Of a stretch of 64,000 bases of DNA, positions 39,880 through 51,655 are shown piece by piece. The DNA lies in NCBI GenBank assembly GCA_907163375.1, contig CAJQUW010012957.1, positions 1 to 64,000 on the forward strand. Direction: 5' to 3'. How positions within the stretch are numbered: position 1 is the stretch's first letter; every line of letters starts with the position of its first letter. This stretch comes from Prostheceraeus crozeri (Eukaryota; Platyhelminthes; Polycladida; Euryleptidae). A program made the translations under genes and the position numbers. The notes below the pieces were generated by a model, which had not been told where the DNA came from, did not search any database, and saw only the letters and a list, made by a program, of their open reading frames with translations.

Positions 39880-40247
39880 TCAGAATTTTTGGAAACATCA
39901 AAAACATCGGTTTAGTCAATTATATGACTTTCAGGCATAAAAGAACGTCATCAAAATAAAGTTCAGTGTCCTGATGAGCAAACTCGGGCGCTCGCTTTTT
40001 CAAAAATCCGCATTATACTGGACAATTCGTAGCATGATTAAAGCCGTATGAGCTGTGGAAAGCTAAAAAATGTTTTTTCCCAATTTTAACGGGTATAATC
40101 AATAGAAGATAGCACGAGATGGAGATGTAGATAATTGCCCAGTGTACTAGGATATACTATCTCAGTATAGAATGCAAAAGTTACAGGAATACGAGTCGAA
40201 TATTCAGTCTAGAAGACGGTGGAACGAAAAGGCGGATTTCCCCACCT

Positions 40248-40965
40248 ACCCATACCGTGCTAACCTCATTATTCAATTTCCACCATTTTACCAAGATGAC
40301 AATTTGTCTTACAATTCCTCTCTTGATTTGTAATTTTTTTTATGAAATGTCTCGCAAAATGTTCAATGTTACTGATATTTTCTAATATTTCCAATGAAGA
40401 CAACAACTTTTAATTTTTTCCACAGATTATTGCCAATTCTTGTAATCATTTGATAATGGTCGTTCTCCACGTGTCTGATTCATTATCATACTAACATGTT
40501 CTCCTATAGACAAATTGCACTTTGTAAATTGAGTGATTTTCGCATTTTGAGCATTGCTCAGTAAATAATAACGGACCGATAGTAGATCATTTTAAAGCTG
40601 AGAATGCAAGCTCTGGAATGATATATTGCACGGCGTTGTGCAGCACGATTAGAAAGCTTGAGAACCGATTGGACTTCAACACAATCTAGGTGGTTCGTTT
40701 TCCATGATCAGCTCTTTGATAGCAATAGCAATGGATATCTTTATTCTTAGTTTCGGACAGTACCACCCAAAAAAAAGTGAAAACTGCAATTTTCACGAGG
40801 CACCTTTCGTCTGATCAATCAAACATCTTCAAGCGTAATGAACTTTGTGAACTTTACAAGATAGCAAAATTCAAAGTTTGTAGAGTCATCCAAAGTGAGT
40901 GAAAAAAAGAAGGACACAATTTTTCATTGTCTACTCATAACAATAGGTCATTCCAGGCCTGACCG
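40248..40965. other. Non-coding stretch
   Basis: No gene or repeat recognised between the 4.4-kb transposon and the Penelope relic. Confidence 0.4.
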
Positions 40966-40969
40966 ATAT

Positions 40970-41519
40970 CAATGCAGCGATTGCAACCAACCGGTCTTCG
41001 AGTCCAAATCGCCTCCTTCACTATTTTTCTATCTGTAAACTTCTCTTCGTAACCACCTCCGCCCCTTCTCATTTGATCCGATGTCCACAGTTCTGTGCAT
41101 GCCTGACTTCTCCAATGTTAATGTATCTGCCTCATTCACTTTCTTCCTATGCTCTTTTTTTATCCTTTGTTTTACGCCGCGTTTTGTTTCTCCCACATAC
41201 CTCCCAGTGAAGAAGGTTCTAGTAAAATACTAGCATTCTCCTGGTACGGAGAATTTTTCTAGCACTTACTAATTTTTCTGAAAAGCTATAAAACATGATA
41301 TTTTTCATTATTAATATGTGATTTCCAAGCGTTTGCATCAGAAAATGATTCTAAAATGATAGTTACCAAGGAGCATAATCTTGGCATTTTTATGTAGTGT
41401 GTATTGCTATTGGATGGACACAGGTTCTAGCAAAATGCTAGTGCTATGTGCTAGCAAATTACTAGTGACAAGCACATTCTTTTTCACTGGGATAGCATCA
41501 CAGTCTTCATACTTGATGT
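40970..41519 (-). mobile_element. Penelope-like GIY-YIG endonuclease relic split by a MITE
   Basis: Minus strand: KYEDCDA (41515-41492 side), then, after the MITE 41203-41491, YVGETKRGVKQRI, EHRKKVNEAD and further down RRWLRREVYR. The C-x-A-x-YVGET-(K/R)R ... RI-x-EH order is the GIY-YIG domain of Penelope elements. The reverse transcriptase is not present. The upstream edge is replaced by the mariner at 41520. Confidence 0.65.
41203..41491. mobile_element. MITE inserted in the Penelope GIY-YIG domain
   Basis: Ends CCCAGTGAAGAAGG and (reverse complement of right) CCCAGTGAAAAAGA. Interior copies of CTAGCAAAATGCTAG and CTAGTAAAATACTAG palindromes. A TA-type duplication is possible (CATA left, ATAG right). 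Confidence 0.6.
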
Positions 41520-42312
41520 TACGAGGGTCGTTAGAAAAGTTCCCGGACAGAGTAAAATGAAAACTCCCAATTTCAGTAACAGTGTAATTTCATGCAAACT
41601 AACATACAACATTACTCACTGTCATCACGCAATTTCTCAATATAGTCTCCGCCACTCGATACACACTTCCTCCTCCGACTTACCAGGGAACGGAGTCCAC
41701 CTTGGTAGAATTCCTTGGGAGTACTTTGCCTGTAGGACTCCACCGCTTCCTTCATCTCATCCAAAGAGGAGAATCTTCTTTCTCTCAGGGGTTCCTTCAA
41801 GCGAGGAAAGAGATGGAAGTCTGAAGGGGCCAAGTCGGGCGAATAGGGGGGATGTGGCAACACATCCCAGCCTAACTTCTCCAGCAAATCCTTAGTTCGC
41901 GCAGCGGTATGCGGCGTGGCGTTGTCCATTTGGAAGATTGGCTTCATGGAAAGCTTCCCACGTCTTCGATTCTTGAGTTGGTGCCGCAGATCTTTGTTCA
42001 CCAGCTTGCAGAAGTATTCAGAGTTGATGGTCGCGCCATTCGGTAGGTAGTCAACCAAGATCAATCCATCTTCGTCCCAGAACACTGAAATCATCACCTT
42101 TTGACAGGATGGAACAGTCTTTGCCTTCAAAGGTGAAGGATCTCCCCGAGCACACCACATTCTTGACTGCATCTTCGTCTCTGGCATGAAATACGGCAGG
42201 CAGCTTTCGTCCATCGTTACGAGTCGCGTCCAAAACATTTCTCCTTCACTTTCAACTCTCGTCAACAAGGCACGGCTCATCTCAAGCCGCTTCCTTTTTT
42301 GTTCTTCATTAA
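41520..42312 (-). mobile_element. 5'-truncated mariner transposon
   Basis: The 3' terminus TACGAGGGTCGTTAGAAAAG (41520-41539) is a classic mariner terminal repeat. The minus strand encodes the C-terminal two thirds of a mariner transposase. The other terminus and the N-terminal helix-turn-helix part are missing. Confidence 0.85.
41612..42312 (-). pseudogene. Mariner transposase, N-terminally truncated
   Basis: An open frame that continues upstream of its first ATG (42280) to about 42312 with LNEEQKRKRLEMSRALL. The catalytic DD34D triad is visible: TMDES, QMDNATPHTA and APSDFHLFP, with exactly 34 residues between the second and third aspartates, plus the HPPYSPDLAPSDFHLF signature. The catalytic domain is uninterrupted, so the copy is not very old, but the DNA-binding domain is absent and it cannot transpose by itself. 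Confidence 0.88.
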
Positions 42313-44689
42313 GGAGTCTGGGAACCCCTTAATGAATTTGGGAATTGCAAGACCCTGTGCAAACGGAAAGTTGGCCAAAGTCTGGGCCGAAGTCGGCAAA
42401 CAATTTTGGCCCGAACGCGACGTGTCCGGACGCCCCTAAGTCGGCCCGGATTTGGCTGGTCGACTTCGGCCCGTAGTGTATTGACCGTATGTAGCGGGTC
42501 GATTTGTGGTGGCCGAATCCAGTCCGCGAGATCTGCGTTGGCTTGCCTTTACCTAACCACATGTAATAAGCAATAACAACTACTCAGATGATGAAACTTA
42601 CCCAGATTGAGTCCACTGAAGGTCAATTTTGTAAACGTAGACATCGGGATTCAGGTTGATTGTACCTCAAACAAGTTTAAATCTTGAATACAATGGATAA
42701 TAACAATCATATCCAGTGGTATTCAAAACTATCGTAGATGAGGTTCATTAGGTCTGCTTCTAAATTTTGATGTCTGAAACCAACAAAAATACATTATAAG
42801 CGAATTAAGATAGTAAAACGCAGACAAACTGTGAACAATGATGCAAAACATAAACCATGTAGAGCTCTATAGCGACACATAATAGAGAAGTATATGACAC
42901 AGAAATGAGCATTAATTTATTGTAAGATTAAAGAAGGTGATAATTAATCTAAACTATTTTTATATTTCATCATTCCAATAATTTACAACAGCACGAGTTA
43001 ATCGACAACACATTTTCCCAGGGTGGACAACATGCCGTTAAAGCAGAAAGTCCGATGAATTTGATATTTAATTTAAAATGATTTCTCCTTTAGCTGAAAT
43101 AAATAACAACGTACCGCAAGATGGTTTACTTACACATCCAAACCAACCATGCAGTGAAGCATTCGAACCTGTGACTGATTTTCAAAGTTTGCAACTTGTT
43201 GCAAAACAGGGATGAGAAGGGAAGAACGTGATCCCGGCGGAAATTCACATTTCAAACGGGCTCAAAAAGGCCAACAAAATATTACTTAAAGCCGAGCTAT
43301 TACTAATACAAATCCGCAGAAAATTCTCATCCCTGTAAATATTAGAAAAAAAATTTTCAATCCCAATTCACGACCTTAAATTTAAATAAAGCTTCTTGCA
43401 ATGAAACCCGACGTCCTGCATATTGACTTGATCACGGGAATAACCCAATGCTGGTAAAATCAAAACATTCGGAGGCAATGACAAGAATAGCCTTGCAACA
43501 TATTTACACATTACAAAATACTGTCGATCACATCAGTCTGCAGCGAAATGCTTCAAGGATTAACAGCAGAAATACATAAATACTGAAAAAACAAATCATT
43601 CGAAAACAGTTACAGAGAATTGCAAAAGATTACTTGTCACAGTCGGCAGACGATGAAACGTCAGGTGTCATTTAACAAAGGATGGCAACATGTATACTAT
43701 CTTCAATGAATAGAGAAAACTGCACCATCAGCTGTTCGACGAGTTGATTCACACCCACACACCGCATGAGAAATCCGTGAACTGATTGATAGACAAAGCG
43801 CGCGGCGAAGAAATGCATTGCAATGTTCGAATTCGGGAGGCTCGCCATCATGAAGACATGATAATCCCTTTTTAGAATAGGTCAGAAATATAAATTAGAT
43901 AACTACAGTGGTCGGGATGCATTAAGTCATGCTTTATAAATAATCATGAAAACTGACTGTCGTACATACATACTCGTGAAACATCTGAAAATGATGGCAT
44001 TTCTACCTGAACGCCTTATACGGACTTCTAAATACAGCTATGTTCTGAAGTCAGCTACATTTTTCGTGTTGCCGAGGTTCTGCCGAAAGTCGATTGACCG
44101 AGTTATGACTCACTTGTGCCGACATTCATAAAAATGCGTGGTTATGAAAACATTTCTATTTATTTCATATTAAACCCTCTTTCGCAGTTCACATCATAAC
44201 ACAGATAATATAAATTACGATAGAAACTTCATCTGAATTGAAACTGCTCAAGATGGCCTAATAGTCACACTTTGCTGTTGGCGGCCCGGACACGGTCCGA
44301 CATTTACGTTTGCACAGGGGAGGACCGGTGTAAACAGAAGAGACGGTGCACCGGCGCGCACAGCCCTATTGTTAACCCTTTTAACTACATCACGGCGATG
44401 AATGACGTTCAGAAATGACAACTGAGGAATGATATATTCTTTGTGAAGTTAATTGTATGTTCAAAAGTTTGAGTTCAAAATTTGAAACCGAATGACTTGC
44501 CTTAGCAAGGTGAACTTCAAAGCGCAAACTTGCTAACTCTTCTTACTCCTGACATTCAACCTTTAACCCACACCATTAAATTCATTGCAATCATAAGCAT
44601 TTTTTGATGCTCTTATAAATTACATCGCAAATGCTGATGCAAAAAGTATGGCGCGCTTTCATTTTTTCAACTTCCCGAGAAAAAAAAAC
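42313..44689. other. No supported gene; GC-rich repeat-like blocks
   Basis: 42345-42540 is GC-rich and built of GGCCGAAGTCGGC, GTCGGCCCGG and GACTTCGGCCC words (imperfect inverted repeats), unlike the AT-rich surroundings; another GC-rich block lies at 44275-44370. They may be ends of an unrecognised repeat. The open frame 43946-44131 has no motif. Confidence 0.4.
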
Positions 44690-44950
44690 TTATCAACTTT
44701 ACCAAATATTTGGTATTTACTTGGAAAATTTATAAGATTTGAATAGTTTAACAAACGTTTTGTAAATTTAACAAATTAAGGAAATGTGTAACAATTGCCT
44801 AACAAATATTTGCTACATTTTGTATGTAAGTCGATATTAACGAATATTGCGAAATTTAGAAAACGTTTATCAAATGCCTAGGTAATATTTGTTTGGTTAT
44901 CCAAACAAATGATTTTTTTGCATTTACTAAGTTTGATGAAAGAAAAATCT
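44690..44950. repeat. Degenerate tandem repeat related to 57950-58310
   Basis: Repeated AACAAATATTT, AAACGTTTT and ACCAAATATTTGGTATTTAC words. A similar block with TTTACTAAACATTTCGTAAA repeats and CAAGTACTTGGTAAGTATTT lies at 57950-58310. Probably two copies of one AT-rich MITE or satellite. Confidence 0.5.
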
Positions 44951-46562
44951 TGCAATAGGCAGGATCCGCTTATGAGTAACTGCCGTAAAAGGCGGTTTTA
45001 ATTGCATGGTGATTTCAATGTGCGGTAACTTCACCCGTACAATTTTTTGAACTCATGCATATCACAAGGATGATCATCAGCTCTCATAAACTCTGATTAC
45101 AATCATCTCTCAATAAAATAGAAATGCAACGTCACAGGAAATACCCAATAATAAAGTCTGTACTATATCACAGTTTTGCGTCGTTGATAACTGGCTGATT
45201 TTTTTGCCATCAAACTTAATTAAATGATTGAATAATGGAATAATTGTCAGGAAACTGTTGATATTTTTCTATGATGGCACTAACAATTTCTTTTAAATCT
45301 TAAAGAGAGTGCATTATGTCATTTCCATGGATATCGACATATGAAACATGTGGGCCTGAAATGTGCATGTCTACTATTATTCGAGTATTTTATGTATGCA
45401 TATTTATATTTGATGAAATGGTGTGTATAAAATAAATATTCAGGTGACTTCATTACTACTCTCTCTCTCTTTCTCACTCACTCACTCGTTCCCCTTTTCT
45501 TCTTCTTCTACTCATTTTTCATCAACTTTCACATTCACTACATGTACACTGTAGCTACAATAGCAACAACATCAGTCATATATTTTCATTATTAAGGGAG
45601 CCTAAGCAGTTCTATCGGCACACATTTTGCTTCTCAAATTAAAGCATTTATTGAAGTTTCTAAGTTCCATACCGTGCCCATCAGCAAGTCGACTTTGATC
45701 AGTTTGCTCGTGTGTTCGCTAAATTACTTAGCTAGTAATTTGCAAAACTTATGATATTAAATCAGTATGCAACTGAAACAAACAATTACATAAGCATCTC
45801 CCTCAGTCTGCGTAATCATATCCCGATTCTATAACTTTCCGTCACTATATTAAGGAAATTCGCCACGCGCACGCAGCTGAGGAAGTTCGTTCACATTGTT
45901 GGCAGCCTGGTCGTGGTCGCATTCGCGAGCCATGACTAAAGAGCATCGGTCGACAATATTCTATCGCTGCGAACTGTTGATACCTGTGACTCAGCGTCCC
46001 TGCTTAATAATTTGTTATCCGTCCATCACGTGGGACAGAAAGCTGCGCAAGGCGCAGTAGCTTGTGCACTCTTCGCTCTCGTGGTCTATCGAACTCGTGT
46101 TTACGTTAACTGCTTAATATTACAAAAGTCAGCGCATCAAGAGGATATTTCTACTTACACACCTTTATTTATTCATCGTCGGTTTGTGATCGTCTACGTT
46201 TTTTCATCATCTCGCTTAGTTATCATGCGCAATATGGAGCACAATTCAAAAATGAACACTCGCATGTAGTCAGTGAGTTCTTCCAGTCAATGAAGCCATC
46301 AAGTTCCTTTGATTTTTGCATCAGAATTAAAAATGCACCTCTTGGATCAAACTACAGAAAAATGGTAAGCTTCTAAATGTTTCTGAATTTATTTTGTCAA
46401 CTTAGTTTCAGCATTTAACTGCAAGTCTAGGTACATGTATTTGGAAATCCCGAAAACAAAATCAAAGGAGAGATTTGGTCATGGATTTGGGTTTATTGAC
46501 CATGAACACGTAGAGACATTTCTATTATTGACTACTGCTATATCTGCTCTTAATTTTACATA
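44951..46562. other. No supported gene
   Basis: CT-rich microsatellite near 45458-45510. The frame 46012-46269 is open for 85 codons but shows no known motif; it could be a first exon, without proof. Confidence 0.4.
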
Positions 46563-46872
46563 CACTCAAGGAAAAAATAAAGTACCCGGTTAGACATTTA
46601 ACTCTATTTCGAAAACAACAAGACAATATGCACTACTTGTGCTTCAGAGTCGATCACAGAAACAATATCAATACGCGTATAAAGTCACGAAAGGCGTACT
46701 AGTACATAGAAAACAGTCAAAATCTCGTAAAATCACCTTCAGCATCCAGTACTGCTTCTACGCGATCACGCATTGAACTGATAAGAGAAGCTCGATAATT
46801 GACATCATCCATCAGTTCATTCCAAATGACATCAAGCGTAGCAAAGAGTTGGTCACTGTCTTCTGCACGGCT
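46563..46872 (-). mobile_element. Tc1-type transposon relic (3' end)
   Basis: The terminus CACTCAAGGAAAAAATAAAG after a TA (46561-46562) matches Tc1-like ends. The minus strand 46872-46717 encodes the C-terminal end of a Tc1-type transposase (DVIWNELMDD, SMRDRVEAVLDAEGDFTRF, stop at 46719-46717). The rest of the gene is missing. Confidence 0.65.
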
Positions 46873-47913
46873 CCACGGAACTAACATTCAGAAGAAAAAA
46901 ATGCGACTCCTTAAGTTAATACATATTCTAGAAGTACTTTACATGTGTAACACGGCTATATGTGTCACTGAAATCACAACCTAGCTTTTCCATAGATATA
47001 TTGATTTTAAAAAATGTGCTACTTACTACTATTATTAAAAAGTAGTCAATCATAATTTTCTTTGATATTATGAAATATTGACATTTATTAGTTGATTATT
47101 GAGCTAATAATGCAAAAAGCATGCTAAAAGTAGATAAACAATACAATTGTGCGTCAATTCATGGACAATTTCTGAAAAAATAGACTAATCATTTCTATAG
47201 ATAAGATTATCAAGTATTGATGTTAAGTTCTATACTCACATCATTCTTACTACTTTCATATTGATTTATTAATTTGAATAAGCTGCATCAGACATATGAC
47301 ATTTTTTCATTTGTGTAATGATTTACACTTAACTTGTTTTATGAAAATTTAGTAAAACATTTATCGATAAGCCTACCAGCGATTCAAAAATTATTGATCT
47401 ATAATGCTACGATTGTATGTATGTACACACAATTATTGGATTCTTTTATGTTTATTAAGCTTCAATGTAAATATTTTGTAATTGATAAGATGCCAAATAG
47501 TAGCTTAACTAGCATTAATACTTTTAACTGAATATGTACCTTATAGCTAGGTACCGGTAGCTACTATCTATCTTGAATTCTCTTGTTTTATACATGCACA
47601 TTGAATTGAATTGTTATCAAACGAGTTTCACGATAATTATGTTTTATACCATTTATGCTCTAGTTAAAAGATATCATTCTATCATTAACGCTTTAGCTTC
47701 ATTATTATCATGAGTGGTTATATTTCTAGCTTGATACCATCTAAATGATAATATCACGATTTCTTATAAATTAAAAACAACTAATGTATTCCAGCGTCAT
47801 TGTATTAGTAAAAAGTCAACATCTGAAATTATGATGATGAATTTATTCTTTTAAATGACGTCCATTGTACCTGATCACCGTATCAAGAAGATTCCTATCG
47901 TGCTTCGAATGCT
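46873..47913. other. No supported gene
   Basis: AT-rich; nothing recognised. Confidence 0.4.
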
Positions 47914-49152
47914 TTAATCCACTTTTCCTGATGACTCCCATAGACATAAGAAGTCTCGATGCACTGATTCTGATGCCTGTTCACTACAATATCCCAAGGG
48001 CAATTTATGATATTTGCAAAACTGCACAACATGATTGAAAACTACATGAGCTGCAGTTGTTACACTGATTTTCAGACGCATGCATGAGTTTTCAAAATCT
48101 CGAATTCTTTCCTCGAAATTGCCATAGAGCGTTAAAGAGCCGAAACATGAAATGCAAACTTCGTTGAACTTCTTCAGGCAAAATACAAACGGTATTGCGT
48201 CATACTCTTCACCGTGTTCCAGAAATGACTGCAACAAGTCCAATTGTTTCAAGAGACGTCAACACATGTTGCCATTAAACTCGCCCGAATGCACTTGTGG
48301 GCGTGTGATTCCCACTATTTCATAGAACTCCATAGAAATGGAATTCGACTTAGAGGAGAATTTTTCCAACTCACTGAACAATTTGTTCGTCAAACGAAGT
48401 AGAAAATGTAGCTCTGGGGGAGGCACGTGATTAATAAAAATGTCAGAATTATTGCCGTTGATTAGAGGCTCGTGAACACAGTTTTTGAAATCTCTAGCTG
48501 CAACCCTTCTTGAAATTTCACGCTGAGAGTTAGAACGAATAGCAGCTTCTCGAACTGAACCCAAAGAGCGTACAGGGTGTCTTTTAGAAGATCGGCTGGA
48601 GAATTCGAACTTAGGACATTCACACCAAAGACAGGGATGAGATGAACCGTGTGCCTGTATTCCGGAAATTATGTTTCCCAATTTCAAATCAACAGCGAAT
48701 GTGTATCCAATCTCCAATTTCTCAATATTCAGTAGCTCGAGTATTTGCTTTATGTTCTGATACGTCTCCTTTACATCAGGAACAATAGCTACGATTATGA
48801 TCTTTTTCACACTTTTGTCAGAAAACTTGACATCTGCGTTTGTGTCATCTTGAAATATACTGAGGCAAAATTTCAAAAAACCGCCACCTCCATCGATTCC
48901 AAATCTGATAGAAGTTTCATCGATATCAAAACTTCTTTCGTTGCATACCACTTGTACAAGTTGTTCAATATCACAACAGTAGATCACACACTTGGTGACA
49001 ATTTGAGAGCCATCCTCAAACTGCAAGTATGAGAAAGAGAAATAGTCAATGAGTTTCCGGTCTCTTGCTCGCAAATGGACAATAGTGTTTGCCTCGACAG
49101 ACGACTTTTTCTTCAAGACTTTTCGAATAAATGGCATTACTTTTCTCACCAT
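47914..49152 (-). pseudogene. Transposase-like protein of unknown family, one nonsense codon
   Basis: A 413-codon frame interrupted once, by TGA at 48261-48259, in the same frame; the next codons continue smoothly (RLLKQLDLLQSF), so one substitution (CGA to TGA type) explains it. Features: RFGIDGGGGFLKFCLSIF (Asp87), TFAVDLKLGNIISG (Asp155), a SHPCLWCEC cysteine cluster (174-179) and, near the C-terminus, SEQASESVH with a possible third acidic residue. This D...D...E spacing with a Cys insert is consistent with an RNase-H-fold transposase domesticated or decaying, but I cannot name the family. The frame extends some codons upstream of the first ATG, so a preceding exon is possible. Confidence 0.45.
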
Positions 49153-50209
49153 GGTGTTGTTCGAGGCCCTAAGCTGAAGTTGTAGAGAATGTCTAAGATT
49201 GTCTGAAGTTGTAGAGAGCGCATTAAAACCATTTTAATTTAGCACTTCAATATTTAGATATGTAGTATACTTGTGCAATAGTATCAATATTTGGATGAAA
49301 AATAATTGAAAAAATTTTTGAAACAGTCAAACATGCTATAAGTCATAAAGTTCTATTTCAGGACTGCAAAAATTTTAGATGGAGAATGTTTTTATCAATG
49401 CGGACAAACTACCCACTGGAAACGAAAATATGGGAGCCATGTGGCCGCCATATGGGTATGTGGGATGGATCTGGACGAAATTTACAAAGTGTAATTTTCG
49501 TGATAAAATGAAGCGGAAGTCATTCATCTAGAAGGAAATGATGCATAAACAAGTCATGTGCAAGTTAATGACCAGTTATTTGATCAAAAAGTAGCAAAAT
49601 AACATATGTGGTATGGTGCGTGGCCACTCCATATGTACAGCATATGGGATTTTCCAGATGTAACCCAGATAGTAAGAAATATCGATTGACAGTCACTCAT
49701 TGCATTACACTTTGCGAGGTACATGTTTTCTTATTATTGTTTTACATCTTTTAGGCTTTGGCACGGATATATTCTATTTTTTACTGAGTTCTTCAACATG
49801 TTGATGTGTGATGATTGTTCAGTTTTTTCTGCCAATTTGGTGACATATGACGCATGCAAGGGAAAATACTGAATTTAGCAGATTAATCAAAGGAGTTTTG
49901 CTCTTCTTTATGCAATGGCATGCATGAATAGCACTGAACACATTCAGAAAGAAACTTAGCAAGATTTTTAGATTTTGACTTGTTTGTCTGAGGTATTAAA
50001 TTTAGTACAACTATATTTCACACGGTTTGATTTTTCGATAAACAGGTGCTACAAGTTGAAGTTACCCTTGCGGATCGAGCTTAGTTCTAGCAGAAATATA
50101 AGACATTCGATTCAATCATGTCCCTTCGAATCAAGAACAAGAGAGCAAGAGTCAAGCTTTTTAAGATTTGACCAACATCTCAAGAGTAATGGGTGAGATC
50201 ATCCAAGGA
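49153..50209. other. No supported gene
   Basis: AT-rich; nothing recognised. Confidence 0.35.
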
Positions 50210-50540
50210 TTCATTTGCACCGCTTCGTGTAGAGTTGCTTTTATTCCTACCCATTTTTGTTCTACACGACATTGCGGAGATGGTCGTGTGTGTTTCATCT
50301 GCTGTTGTAAAAAAACTAATACGCTGCATGAAAGATGACAGAAAAATGCTCTTTGTTTCAAGAGTACCGTGATAGGAATTTTTCTTGACATAGAAAATGA
50401 TGGCGGACAGGCGTGATGTATATAGACACGCAGACTGCCTCTCAGCAGTACAGTGAATGTACTGCCGCTTAGTGGTCCGCTTAGAGTACCTTTTCACTCG
50501 ACCGAGGTCATATCAATTAGATGCATACAACATGCAACTA
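50210..50540. repeat. Diverged duplicate block, copy 1
   Basis: About 330 bp similar, in the same orientation, to 53750-54080 (shared TGATAGGAATT, CTTGAC, TATAGACA, CTCTCAG, CACATCAATT-type words in the same order). On the minus strand both copies can encode VKKNSYH and TERQS words (AERQS here), but frames are otherwise poor. An old interspersed repeat is more likely than a gene family. Confidence 0.5.
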
Positions 50541-51309
50541 AGGCATTCATTTCGGAGCGGAATCGGTTGAAACCCGTGGCCAGTCGATTCGAGTCGGGCA
50601 GAATTCTCATATGTAGGACAATTGGAAATCAAAACGTGTACACGACAATCTTTTAAAAATTAGGCCTATCGCTTTTCTTAATTAACATAAGAACAAGGGC
50701 AGCAATCATTCAGTATTAGAAAGTTGATTGGCCTATAAAAATAACAGCACGAGATTTTTATTCAGTGTATTTGTTGCAGTCATTTATTGTCATATGTCTA
50801 CTGGTCTCTCCGAAGTCAGAGAAGGCATCTACTCATGTCAATAACTATAGCCGTTAGTGGAGTTTGCATGCATGTACCTACATTCTAGCATCACGCTATG
50901 TACGTTGTCTATAGTACTCTTGTAGAATACCACTTCATACAATCTACCAACTGTAGTACCAATGTGAGTGTTGCATAATAATGACCACTACGCTTATTAT
51001 ATACACTAATATATTAACTCTTTGCTGTCAGCAATCTCAGTCTTTTTGCTAACTGATAATGAAATGCAGACTACATTAATAAGTAAAATATCAGGTCCGC
51101 ATGCATTTGACGGAAAGCAGTTTTCCTGAGCTGTTGTCTGAGACAGCAGCGCAAATGGTTTATGATTTAAGTGCCAGCAAAATTTGTTTTTTCACTGCTT
51201 GTATTTGTTAACTACACTGCAAGAGGATCAACTAACTTGCGAAGATAACAGAAGTTGGCATTGGGCAAGCAGACAACTGTTATATTTTTGCAGCCTTCAA
51301 CGGCTGATT
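50541..51309. other. No supported gene
   Basis: Nothing recognised. Confidence 0.35.
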
Positions 51310-51655
51310 CGGGAGATATAATAATAATAATAATAGAATGCTTTATTTTCAATCAATACAACGAGCGGTATGACTGGTTACGGCAATTACATCATGTGAA
51401 TCTCGAGTATTTCACGAAACTTCCATTGTAGAGTGAGGAGGATCGTCGTTGAAGTAGCAATTTCCGGGAGCGACGAACAACACGAGTAGGGTCTCTCACA
51501 GTAAAAAATTCGACAAGTGGATGAATATGGGGATTACCACTGATCTTTTTAATTAGTTTAACACACATTTTGTCCAGAAAGTCACGCAGATGGGGTTTGC
51601 CTTGAACATTTGACCATCGAATTGCAAGACGGTATAGACGGTCAAGTTTTTGAAA
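51310..51655 (-). mobile_element. 3' end of a 5'-truncated LINE
   Basis: Minus strand 51649-51392 encodes 85 codons of a LINE C-terminal tail (RLYRLAIRWSNVQGKPHLRD, DKMCVKLIKKISGNPHIHPL, RVVRRSRKLLLQRR), then a TGA, a short untranslated region with AATAAAGCATTC and an (ATT)n tail at 51318-51337. The copy is cut off near 51655. Confidence 0.7.

Larger units (their letters stand above)
35804..40243. mobile_element. Unclassified 4.4-kb DNA transposon with 13-bp TIRs and ACCT duplication
   Basis: GGGGAAATCCGCC (35804-35816) is perfectly inverted as GGCGGATTTCCCC (40231-40243). Both ends are flanked by ACCT (35800-35803, 40244-40247), a 4-bp target duplication. Near the left end are three, and near the right end eight, copies of a 17-bp word GCGTCGGTCTGATGACA in both orientations. 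A minus-strand multi-exon gene lies between (36313-38922). The superfamily is not clear to me: no DDE core was recognised. The intact ends and near-identical subterminal repeats suggest recent activity. Confidence 0.7.

Noticed and set aside
42329-42562. Missing N-terminus of the mariner transposase in the adjacent frame
   Set aside because: The frame has no helix-turn-helix-like sequence and is made of GC-rich inverted words; the mariner similarity stops near 42312.
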